Shown here piece by piece: positions 1 through 7,187 of a stretch of DNA of 54,380 bases; positions within the stretch are counted from its first letter, which is position 1; the number at the start of each line of letters is the position of its first letter. The notes under the pieces were generated by a model. It was not told where the DNA came from. It did not search any database and saw only the letters and a program-made list of their open reading frames with translations. Source of the DNA: a virus; the IMG/VR virus record IMGVR_UViG_3300038479_000056, positions 1 to 54,380 of that record; one strand, written 5' to 3'. Position numbers and translations under genes: made by a program.

Positions 1-1
1 T

Positions 2-61
2 CGGATTCATCACCGGGACCAACAGTTCAAGGAATCCAAGAAAAAGATCGTCTGTGCCTGA
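2..61 (+). CDS. 3' end of an unidentified gene upstream of terL
   Basis: Only the last 19 codons are present (ending KESKKKIVCA, stop TGA at 59-61). The frame overlaps the GTG start of terL by 8 bases, a normal phage gene junction, so this is probably the C-terminus of the gene that precedes terL in one version of the genome. A small terminase subunit would fit the position, but the sequence is too short to show it. The other version, reached from the right end of the window, has a TnpB element here instead. Confidence 0.35.
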   Translation, partial: RIHHRDQQFKESKKKIVCA

Positions 62-1856
62 CCTCATCTTTAAATATAACGTGTGGTGGCCGGAGGGCGC
101 GTCTGCCCTTGAGATCGAGCGCGAGTGCATTCGGCAGGGAGGCCGCTGGACGGTCAAAGGCAAGGAGCGCGGGGCGGGGTTGTTCGAGCATTTCAAGGCT
201 TTTTTTGATTTGTGCTGGCCGGAAGATCATCACAACCGCTGGAGCGATTTAATCTTGAGCAATCTGGTCACAAACCGGTTGACGGTCGTGGCTGGGCCGA
301 AAAACAGTCAAAAAACGAGGACGGGGGCGAAGTGGGCGCTGACCAAGTATTGGGCTTCGCCGTCGGACACGCAGGTTTTGCTCACCAGCACCGACCGGCG
401 CGGATTGCAGCAACGCATTCTGGGCGACATCAAAAGTCTTTTCGAGCGGGCCAGGAGAATTCATTCGCAGTTAGAGGGAAATTTCGTAGAGGCGCACGAC
501 GCCATTTTTACCGACGCCCTTTCGACCGGGGAAGGAACAAGGGACTGGCGGCGCGGCATCATCGGCGTGCCCATCCTGAGCAGCACCGGGGATTTTCAAG
601 GGCTGGCCATCAAGAATTTTGCCGGGATTAAGCAGGAACATCGCGTTTTGCTGGCGGACGAGATTCAGTTCGTGCCCGTTGAATACTTGAAAGTTCTTGA
701 CAGTCTTGACGATGGCGATTTCGCCGCGTGTATGCTGCTCAACCCGATAGCGGGCAACGGCAAGGCCGGGGACATGGTCAGCGAACCCATCCACGGTTGG
801 GGTAGTATCGGTGAAGTGACTAAGACCACGACCTGGAAGAACAAGTATGGCGGCGTTACCGTGCAGTTGGTGGGGACGGACAGTCCCAATTTCGATATTC
901 CGCTGGTCCATTATTACAAGAATTTGATTGATCGCAAGATGGCCGACGCGGTGGCGAGCCGTCCCGGAGGGAAGGACAGCCGGGAATGGTGGAGTCTCAT
1001 CATGGGCGTGCGCAAGAGCGGCGTGTTGGATTATCGAGTGCTGACGGTGGAGTTGGTTGAGAGCAATCACGGGTTTGACGATTGCAAATGGGAGATGGAA
1101 CCGGAGATCAAGGTCATCGGGATAGACGCCGGGTTCGGGGGCGATCCGTGCATTCTGACCTGGGCCATGTGCGGCAAGGAAGTGGGCAAGGGTCAGGTGA
1201 TGCGGTTTGGGGATCAGGAAGAAATTCCGATTGTGATCAGCCCGGCTTTGACCCCGGAAAAACAAATTGCGCTTTACGTCAAGAAACGGTGCGATGAACT
1301 GGGCGTGGCGCCGGAAGGAGTGTTCGCCGAATGCGGTATGCGGGCCACACTGATGCAGGAAATGGCGCTGATAGTCGGTGTGGGTGTCAACGCGGTCAAC
1401 GCGGGCGGGCCGGCCACACAAAGGCCGGTTCACAACGAATTTTACATTGACGATGAAAAGACAGGTCAAAAACGGCTCAAGACCTGTTACGAGCATTACA
1501 GCAAATTCGTCACCGAATTAAGTTTCACCGTGCGGGAATTGGTCATTGGCGGGCAGGCGCGGAAATTCCCCATTGGAGCGGCGGAAGAATTCGAGCAGAG
1601 AGAATCCCGGGACGTGTACAACAACCGGATTGAGCTTGAGACCAAGCGGGAATACAAAGAGCGCATGGGCGCGGGCAGCCCGAATTTATCGGACTCGGCA
1701 GCTATAACGGTGGAGGGCGCGCGCCGGATGGGGTTTGTGTTGGAACGGGTCAGCGACGGGACGGGCCAGGGTAAGGCCCCGGAGCGGGACTGGCTGGGGG
1801 ACGCCGCGGACGAACAGGAAAAACTCGAATCAGAACGCGAATTGATCTACGATTAG
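54..1856 (+). CDS. terL: Terminase large subunit (packaging ATPase-nuclease)
   Basis: This is the motor that cuts the genome and drives it into the prohead through the portal. The N-terminal ATPase half has a Walker A-like GPKNSQKT at residues 81-88, where Gln replaces the usual last Gly, and a clear Walker B RVLLADEIQ at 197-205. The C-terminal half has the RNase H-like nuclease pattern: GIDAGFGGDP near 356, FAECG near 430 and a late acidic SPNLSDSA. Length (600 aa) fits the family. The GTG at 54 overlaps the end of an upstream gene. The frame is also open to the window edge, so a start farther upstream cannot be excluded. In the version joined to the right end, a TTG at 54249 after AGGGAGGGG could serve as start. 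Head genes follow on the same strand. Confidence 0.9.
   Translation: MPDLIFKYNVWWPEGASALEIERECIRQGGRWTVKGKERGAGLFEHFKAFFDLCWPEDHHNRWSDLILSNLVTNRLTVVAGPKNSQKTRTGAKWALTKYWASPSDTQVLLTSTDRRGLQQRILGDIKSLFERARRIHSQLEGNFVEAHDAIFTDALSTGEGTRDWRRGIIGVPILSSTGDFQGLAIKNFAGIKQEHRVLLADEIQFVPVEYLKVLDSLDDGDFAACMLLNPIAGNGKAGDMVSEPIHGWGSIGEVTKTTTWKNKYGGVTVQLVGTDSPNFDIPLVHYYKNLIDRKMADAVASRPGGKDSREWWSLIMGVRKSGVLDYRVLTVELVESNHGFDDCKWEMEPEIKVIGIDAGFGGDPCILTWAMCGKEVGKGQVMRFGDQEEIPIVISPALTPEKQIALYVKKRCDELGVAPEGVFAECGMRATLMQEMALIVGVGVNAVNAGGPATQRPVHNEFYIDDEKTGQKRLKTCYEHYSKFVTELSFTVRELVIGGQARKFPIGAAEEFEQRESRDVYNNRIELETKREYKERMGAGSPNLSDSAAITVEGARRMGFVLERVSDGTGQGKAPERDWLGDAADEQEKLESERELIYD
68..194. repeat. Left copy of 127-bp terminal repeat
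   Basis: Bases 68-194 are identical to 54254-54380. A length of exactly 127 is a common assembler k-mer, so this is most simply the overlap that closes the contig into a circle rather than a biological terminal repeat. The copy lies inside terL. Confidence 0.85.
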
Positions 1857-1862
1857 CTGACT

Positions 1863-2516
1863 ATGAATAGAAACGAAACTCCTCCGGGCGGATTTCAATT
1901 CCATCAAGCGCAATCGGGCTGGTCCGCGCCAACACCAGTGGCCAGCACCTTTAACCAGACCGTTGAACTGATCATCCAGCATCGCCGGGCTAATCCGGCC
2001 ATGACCGCGCAGCACAAGCTCAGTCTGGACCCTGGCGCGGTCGGCACCGAGCTTGAGTCTTACACGGCGCGGAGATTGGGCCTGCCGGACCCAAAACCGG
2101 CTCCGGCACCGCCAACACGGCAGTCGATGTCGGGCAAGGTTGTTCAAGCTGTGGCAGACGTTAAAAAGCTGGCGGCGGGCGCGGCAGTCCTTTTTGAGTG
2201 GCAACAATCCGGCGACCCGCCAGTGGATCAGGAAGTGGCTAATCAGCGAGCAGTGATTTGTGCGACTTGTCCCAAGAATGAGGCAGCGGGATTCTCGCGT
2301 TATTTCACTGCGCCGGTGCAAGCTATCATTATGAAGCAGTTCGAGCGGTTGCATAAAATGAATCTAAAAACGCCTAGTGACGATAAGTTAAATGTTTGCC
2401 AGGCGTGTATCTGCCCGCTCAGGGGCAAGGTATGGGTTCCGTTGTCGTTGATTTTAAAACGGCTAAAACCGGAAGAACGCGCGGAGCTTGATCCTCGTTG
2501 CTGGATCACGAAATAG
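1863..2516 (+). CDS. Cysteine-rich hypothetical protein (zinc-ribbon-like)
   Basis: Function not recognised. The 217-aa protein has a Pro/Ala-rich linker around residues 75-90 and a C-terminal set of cysteines (CATCPKN, then CQACICPLRGK, then DPRCW) that looks like a treble-clef or zinc-ribbon site. It starts 7 bases after terL, and its stop touches the start of the next gene, so all three are probably co-transcribed. Similar Cys-rich proteins sit next to packaging genes in other phages, but the role is unknown. Confidence 0.7.
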   Translation: MNRNETPPGGFQFHQAQSGWSAPTPVASTFNQTVELIIQHRRANPAMTAQHKLSLDPGAVGTELESYTARRLGLPDPKPAPAPPTRQSMSGKVVQAVADVKKLAAGAAVLFEWQQSGDPPVDQEVANQRAVICATCPKNEAAGFSRYFTAPVQAIIMKQFERLHKMNLKTPSDDKLNVCQACICPLRGKVWVPLSLILKRLKPEERAELDPRCWITK

Positions 2517-2843
2517 ATGAGCGACAAGAAGAAATGGCCGCTGGAGCAGGCGAAAGCCGTGGCCGTTGAATTGCTTTCTTACTTGCACGGCTTTTGTGAG
2601 CGGGCGCAAATCGCGGGCAGCATCCGGCGCGGCAAGTCTCTGGTGGGAGATATTGAGATTCTTTACATCCCCAAGATGGAGATGCGGAAAACGGATATGT
2701 TTTCGGCCCATGAAGTTGACCTGGCTGAAATTAAGGAGGGAAACACACTGTTGGAAACATTTGCAAAGCGTGTCAGCGATGCAATTACAGTAAACAAAAT
2801 AAACCGATCATTGCCGTTGTTCCAAATGGTCAACGTCTCTTAA
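2517..2843 (+). CDS. Truncated polX/pol-beta-like nucleotidyltransferase
   Basis: Residues 33-49 carry the nucleotidyltransferase signature AGSIRRGK..VGDIEIL, matching the pol beta palm (GS motif followed by a D-x-E/D metal site, here D45 and E47). Full-length phage members are roughly 180-200 aa and continue into a second half with the third carboxylate. This one is 108 aa and ends in unrelated residues. It therefore looks C-terminally truncated, and activity is doubtful. The ATG directly follows the stop of the previous gene (TAGATG). The gene after it starts 5 bases downstream. Confidence 0.65.
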   Translation: MSDKKKWPLEQAKAVAVELLSYLHGFCERAQIAGSIRRGKSLVGDIEILYIPKMEMRKTDMFSAHEVDLAEIKEGNTLLETFAKRVSDAITVNKINRSLPLFQMVNVS

Positions 2844-2847
2844 TCTG

Positions 2848-3552
2848 ATGACCATTCTCTTGGCGTATATTTGCGTGACTGGTGGGCCAAAGACCCACGA
2901 ACTGGCCGCGCGATTCGTCGGGTCCTACTTAACTCACCCACCAGGAATTGAACACCAAACTGTGGTTGTCTGTAATGGCGGTCCACTTTCAACTGAAACG
3001 GCCCTGTTGTTCCTGCCGCTGGACGTAAAATTTTTTCCAAGGGAAAATGACGGCGGTTGGGATGTGAGCGGATTCCAAGATGTAGCCAAGAATTTCCAGT
3101 CAGATATGCAGGTAAATTTTGGTGAGAGTTGCTACCTGCACCGCCCCGGCTGGCTTCGGCAGCTTGCTCAAGCGTGGTCTGTTTTTGGCCCTGGGTTCTA
3201 TGGCGTGTTCTCAAGTCATGCCGTTCGCGCTCACCTGAACACGAACGCTTTTATGTGCGCGCCGAAGCACTTGACTGAATATCCAGCGGTGCGGACGCAT
3301 CGTGAGCGCTATGAGTTCGAGCACGGGCCGGACGCGCTGTGGCGGCGGCTGGACAGGAAAGGGGTGCCGGTGCGGTTGGTGACCTGGGACGGGACCTGGG
3401 CCAAGGGCGACTGGCGCAAGCCGGCCAACATCCTGTCCCGTGGCACGCAGGAAAATTCCCTCGTATTTTGCATTCATAACGAGAGATACTGGGCTGCTGA
3501 TCCGGCGACGAAGCGGAAATGGGCCAGTTACAGCGATGCGCCTTTCCATTGA
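2848..3552 (+). CDS. Putative glycosyltransferase-like protein
   Basis: A 234-aa protein with the feel of a GT-A type sugar transferase: an N-terminal hydrophobic strand (TILLAYICVTGG), a second strand ending VVVCNGG, and the segment FFPRENDGGWDVSG, which could hold the nucleotide-sugar and metal site. It is the first of three glycosyltransferase-like genes (others at 5917 and 6597), suggesting modification of virion or host glycans. The stop codon TGA lies inside the right-end sequence of the neighbouring TnpB element, so the insertion may have trimmed the natural C-terminus. Family assignment is tentative. Confidence 0.5.
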   Translation: MTILLAYICVTGGPKTHELAARFVGSYLTHPPGIEHQTVVVCNGGPLSTETALLFLPLDVKFFPRENDGGWDVSGFQDVAKNFQSDMQVNFGESCYLHRPGWLRQLAQAWSVFGPGFYGVFSSHAVRAHLNTNAFMCAPKHLTEYPAVRTHRERYEFEHGPDALWRRLDRKGVPVRLVTWDGTWAKGDWRKPANILSRGTQENSLVFCIHNERYWAADPATKRKWASYSDAPFH

Positions 3553-4800
3553 CATCCTCCCCGGCCTGAAGGCGCGGGGATTCCTTGAATACAAATATGC
3601 TAGACATTTGCAGAGCTAGGTTGGTTGACACTTCGACGAGCATGGCGCGCCGAGGCCGAAGCCTTGGCGTGACTGATATGCTCTCCATGTCCTTTAACCG
3701 GCTGTCCACCGGCAAATTGAAGAATGTTTTTCGCGGCATTCTGATCTCTGTCCAAATGCTCGCCGCAGTTTTCGCATTTGAACTCGCGCACTTCCAAACC
3801 AAGGCTGCTGTGTATGTATCCGCAGGAATTGCACCGCCTGCTGCTTGGGAAGAATCTGTCTGCTACGCGCAACTCGCGGCCATACCAGGCACACTTGTAA
3901 GTCAGCATCGAACGGAACTGCCCAAAGCTGGCGCAACTGATATGCTTTGCGAGTTTGTGGTTCTTGACCATGCCGCGCACGTTCAAGTCCTCGATGGCCA
4001 GAACATCGAACCGGCGCACCAAATCTGTGGTGAGCTTGTCCAGTGTGTCCTTCCGGCAGTTGGCGATCTTGGCGTGCAAACGAGCCACTTTCAACCGCTG
4101 CTGATTCCAACGGCCACTGCCCTTGATGCGACGGGCGAGAACCCGTTGCAATCTCGCCAGCCTTGCGGCGTGGCGGGCAGTGTGGCGTGGGTTTGCCATC
4201 CGCTCGCCGTTACTCAAGGTTGCGAGCCGACTGATTCCAAGGTCAATCCCGACCATGCTTCCTGTCTTTGGGAGCGCGGCCTTGGCTGGTTCGTCCAGAC
4301 AAAGACTCACGAAATAGCGTCCATCCCTGCCCTTGGTTATCGTGCAGGTAGTAGGCTCGCTCGCGAAACCGCGACTCCATTTGACATGAAGCCGACCGAC
4401 TTTGGAAATTGTGAGGTTGCGGTTTGCCGCATCCCATTTGAAACCGCCAGAATGGTATTCGGCGGATTGCTTGTCGTGCTTGGAAGCAAACCTTGGATAG
4501 GCTGTCCGCTTGGCAAAGAAATTGGAGAACGCAGTTTGCAAGTGCCGCAATGCCTGCTGCTGTGGGATGCTGGACGATTCACGCAGAAAAGCAAACTCGC
4601 CGGTATTACGATGTTTAGTCCAAGCCGCGCTGCTGGCGTTGTAATTGACCGGCTTGCCGTCTTTGAAGCTGTCCGTGCGGAGGCGCAAGGCAAAATTGTA
4701 GGCGTGCCTGACACAGCCGAACTCCCGCGCCAGTTGCCGCGCTTGGCGGTCTGTCGGGTAGCATCGGAATGTCATGCGAACTTTCACTTGCAAGAATCTA
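3549..4800 (-). mobile_element. IS200/IS605-type TnpB element 1 (no TnpA)
   Basis: The element is read on the minus strand. Its right end is the typical hairpin CCCCG..CTTCAGG..CGGGG followed by GGATGTCAA (bases 3549-3581), the classic end of IS605-group tnpB elements and the 3' part of the presumed guide RNA. The left end, near 4800-4890, could not be placed. No TTGAC is visible there, and a second right-end-like hairpin (4840-4880) complicates the boundary. There is no transposase gene, so mobility would need TnpA in trans. Confidence 0.7.
3600..4793 (-). CDS. tnpB: TnpB RNA-guided nuclease (copy 1)
   Basis: TnpB proteins use an RNA made from the element's right end to cut DNA beside a short target motif; they are the ancestors of Cas12. 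This 397-aa copy has the RuvC triad in place: GIDLGIS (D184), AIEDLN (E268) and DRDQNAAKNI (D348/D350). It also has an intact zinc finger, C321-x2-C324 and C340-x2-C343. The N-terminal CYPTDRQ motif is typical. The start is a TTG; GTG at 4787 or ATG at 4775 are alternatives. It belongs to a different subgroup from the other three TnpBs here (shorter wedge region, QPVKGHG tail). It is transcribed against the surrounding head genes. Confidence 0.92.
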   Translation of the reverse strand: MQVKVRMTFRCYPTDRQARQLAREFGCVRHAYNFALRLRTDSFKDGKPVNYNASSAAWTKHRNTGEFAFLRESSSIPQQQALRHLQTAFSNFFAKRTAYPRFASKHDKQSAEYHSGGFKWDAANRNLTISKVGRLHVKWSRGFASEPTTCTITKGRDGRYFVSLCLDEPAKAALPKTGSMVGIDLGISRLATLSNGERMANPRHTARHAARLARLQRVLARRIKGSGRWNQQRLKVARLHAKIANCRKDTLDKLTTDLVRRFDVLAIEDLNVRGMVKNHKLAKHISCASFGQFRSMLTYKCAWYGRELRVADRFFPSSRRCNSCGYIHSSLGLEVREFKCENCGEHLDRDQNAAKNILQFAGGQPVKGHGEHISHAKASASARHARRSVNQPSSANV

Positions 4801-4839
4801 CTCCGTCTTGTAAGGTTTGTCCAATGCTAATTTCAACAA

Positions 4840-4882
4840 CTGAAAAAGCCGGGCTAAAGCCACGGGGTTTTCAACCCATAAG
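4840..4882 (-). repeat. Right-end-like hairpin relic beside TnpB element 1
   Basis: Read on the minus strand, TTGAAAACCCCG followed by TGGCTTTAGCCCGG resembles the right-end hairpins of the TnpB elements here (compare CCCCGTGCCTTTAGGCCGGGG of element 2). It lies upstream of tnpB copy 1, where a right end is not expected. It may be a solo end left by an earlier element, or part of an unusual left end. Confidence 0.35.
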
Positions 4883-4891
4883 GAATGGATA

Positions 4892-5920
4892 ATGAACGAG
4901 CCTATCCACATCATCAGCCTTGGGGCTGGAGTTCAATCGTCAACCGATGCGCTCATGGTTTCAGAGGGTGAACGCGGCCCTATGGTGTTGTGTGCGATCT
5001 GTGCAGACACCAAAAGAGAGCCTGGCAGCGTGTATTTGTGGCTCGCTAAACTTTGCGGGTGCGTTGTTCAGTTTCACGCAGACGGCAGGCCGTTTGTTGA
5101 ACCTGGAATTTATTCATCCGGGATGCTCAAGTTTCCGGTTCACATCGTAACTGCCGGGGATATTGTAGAGGATGCCCTGCGCGTCCGGCAACGGCTCGAT
5201 GGCAAAGGTTCATGGGTGCCTAGTGGCGTGCCTCATTATTCGATTAACGCGGACGGAACGCACGGCCACGGGCCAAGGCAATGCACGCATGATTTCAAAA
5301 TAGTTCCCATCGAAAGAGAATTGCGCCGCTTGATCGGGCGAGAGAAAATGTCGGCATGGAGGAAAGTTCACAAAACCGCCCTCAAAGAGATTTCAAAATA
5401 TCAGAAAGCCTTGGCCATTTGGAAACGCAATAGGAAACTAGACCCACTGCTTTTGCCTCCGACGTTTCCAAGTCGTGAATTCGATGAGTGCCAAGCTGAC
5501 CCGTTAGCTATACAGCGCATTGGCATCAGCACCGATGAGGCGTCCAGAGCGAAACCTTCGCGTGTTCCTTACTTGGTTCATATCTGGCCCCACCTTGACC
5601 ACGGCACAAATAGGGATGGCTGCATTGAATGGCTGGCGAAGCGTGGATTGGAAGCTCCTAAATCCGCCTGCGAATTTTGCCCCTACCATGATGACGATGA
5701 ATGGATTTGGTTGCGGGACATGGAGCCGGAAAGTTTTGAGAGGGCGGTAAAATTTGATTACGCTTACCGAGCCGCCAAAATACAGACGGTTTCAATCAAA
5801 GGCTTTGAACCCTTCATCCACCCCAGCCGACTGCCCTTGGACAAAGTCAAATTCAAAAAGTCGCACGGCAAACAACTAACCATGTTTAACAACGAGTGCG
5901 AAGGGATGTGCGGGGTATGA
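4892..5920 (+). CDS. PAPS reductase-like PP-loop ATPase
   Basis: Member of the adenine-nucleotide alpha-hydrolase (PP-loop) superfamily that includes PAPS reductases and DndC. The N-terminus has the loop SLGAGVQSSTDALM at residues 9-22, then CADTKREP, then the arginine-bearing RQCTHDFKI near 130, and a late CEFCPYHDDDEW with paired cysteines. Such proteins are common in phages, often as PAPS reductase-like proteins of unknown substrate. Roles in base modification or sulfur transfer are possible but not shown. AAGGAATGG gives a good ribosome site for the ATG. The end overlaps the next gene by 4 bases. Confidence 0.8.
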   Translation: MNEPIHIISLGAGVQSSTDALMVSEGERGPMVLCAICADTKREPGSVYLWLAKLCGCVVQFHADGRPFVEPGIYSSGMLKFPVHIVTAGDIVEDALRVRQRLDGKGSWVPSGVPHYSINADGTHGHGPRQCTHDFKIVPIERELRRLIGREKMSAWRKVHKTALKEISKYQKALAIWKRNRKLDPLLLPPTFPSREFDECQADPLAIQRIGISTDEASRAKPSRVPYLVHIWPHLDHGTNRDGCIEWLAKRGLEAPKSACEFCPYHDDDEWIWLRDMEPESFERAVKFDYAYRAAKIQTVSIKGFEPFIHPSRLPLDKVKFKKSHGKQLTMFNNECEGMCGV

Positions 5921-6600
5921 AAACTGCCGTTTTTTTTCATACTCGGTTGAGCGGCGGTTACAATGTCGATTCGGGTGCGGCGGTGGAGCCCGGTTGGGGC
6001 CGGTCCCTTTTCTTGGAGCAAATGGCGGTTCTGGTCAAGAGCGGGTTGGCCGAGGCCGCCCAAGAATTCTTCATTGGTTTCAATGGGAGCCGCGGGGACT
6101 GGGCCTTTGTCTGTGACAATACTCCCGCCAAGGCCAAGATATTGCAGCACGGGGAGAACGCCCGGAGCTTGTTGCCGACGATGCGGTTTTTGCAGGACTG
6201 GTTGCCGGGCCACGAGGATTGGGCGGTGTTCTTTTCGCATGCCAAAGGAGCGTGTCATCCGAATGATCCTCTTACGACCCGGTGGCGGAATTGCATGACG
6301 CGGCATTGCATCACGAACTGGCGGCGGTGCGTGGCCGATTTGGAGGCCGGTTACGACGCGGTAGGTTGCCACTGGCTTCACAACAGGCCGAATGACCCAA
6401 ACGCGGACAGGTGGGGGGCCAACAGCTACTTTGGCGGGGTGTTCTGGGGCAGCAAGGCCAGGTATCTATTGACTCTGCCGCCGTTGCCGGACCTGGCGAC
6501 GGATCGGCACTCGTTTTATCTGCCCGAATTGTGGCTGGGCAATGGCAAGCCCAAGGTAAAGGACTACGCCCAAGGGCACGCGATTGGAGCCTGTCCGTGA
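5917..6600 (+). CDS. Putative glycosyltransferase
   Basis: The 227-aa protein starts at an ATG overlapping the previous stop (ATGA). The central segment, FFSHAKGACHPNDPLTTRWR, and later AGYDAVGCHW and NSYFGGVFWGSKARYL, match the pattern of bacterial capsule-type glycosyltransferases with an xHTKG-like motif and a late aromatic FxGxFWW-like motif. It is followed, with a GTGA overlap, by a GT2-type gene, so the two probably act together on a surface or virion glycan. The exact sugar and acceptor are unknown. Confidence 0.55.
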   Translation: MKTAVFFHTRLSGGYNVDSGAAVEPGWGRSLFLEQMAVLVKSGLAEAAQEFFIGFNGSRGDWAFVCDNTPAKAKILQHGENARSLLPTMRFLQDWLPGHEDWAVFFSHAKGACHPNDPLTTRWRNCMTRHCITNWRRCVADLEAGYDAVGCHWLHNRPNDPNADRWGANSYFGGVFWGSKARYLLTLPPLPDLATDRHSFYLPELWLGNGKPKVKDYAQGHAIGACP

Positions 6601-7187
6601 ATGTGACCATCATTATGCCATTCTCGCGCGCGCACAATGCCGAGGCGATCAAGGCGTCCTTTGTTTCCGCCTGTGACGGGTTCAACGGCAAAGCCAGGCT
6701 GATTGCCGTTTGTTCCGATGAGGCGCACGTCGGTTTATTTGACGAATCGGTGCTGACTTTTTTGCCGCCGGGTCTGGACTGGTGCTATTTCAAATGCAAT
6801 CAAGCCTTGGAAAATTTGCAGCCGTCCAGCCCCGAAGATTATTTCGGTTTTGTGTGCGACGACGATCTTTATGAGCCGGGCTTTTTCGCGTCCCTGGAAC
6901 AACTGATCGGGGCCAGCCGCCCGCGAGTTATTGTCGTCAACATGAAGCGATGGTTTCACGAGGTCGCTGTGCGGGATGAATTGTCGGCCTGGCCGGATTC
7001 GATGCGGGTTGGGTTGGTGGGTTTGGAGCAATTCTACATTCGGGGCGACATCATGGGGCGGTGGCGGTTCAACCAAAATGTCTCGCACGGCGACGGAGAT
7101 TTGATGGCGCGACTGCACGCGGAGATGCCCCACGATTTCGTTTTCTTCCGGCACTTGTTCGTCCACTGGAACAAACTTCCCGCATGA
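6597..7187 (+). CDS. GT2-like (GT-A fold) glycosyltransferase
   Basis: The 196-aa protein starts at GTG 6597 inside the stop of the previous gene. Residues 3-10 (VTIIMPFS) form the usual first strand of GT-A enzymes. The segment YFGFVCDDDLYEPGF carries the DxD-type metal site, and GLEQFYIRGDIMGRW followed by SHGDGDLMARL resembles the later GT2 acceptor motifs. It is short for the family and has no membrane segment, so it is a soluble catalytic domain. The stop overlaps the ATG of portal (ATGA), tying it into the head operon. Confidence 0.6.
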   Translation: MNVTIIMPFSRAHNAEAIKASFVSACDGFNGKARLIAVCSDEAHVGLFDESVLTFLPPGLDWCYFKCNQALENLQPSSPEDYFGFVCDDDLYEPGFFASLEQLIGASRPRVIVVNMKRWFHEVAVRDELSAWPDSMRVGLVGLEQFYIRGDIMGRWRFNQNVSHGDGDLMARLHAEMPHDFVFFRHLFVHWNKLPA

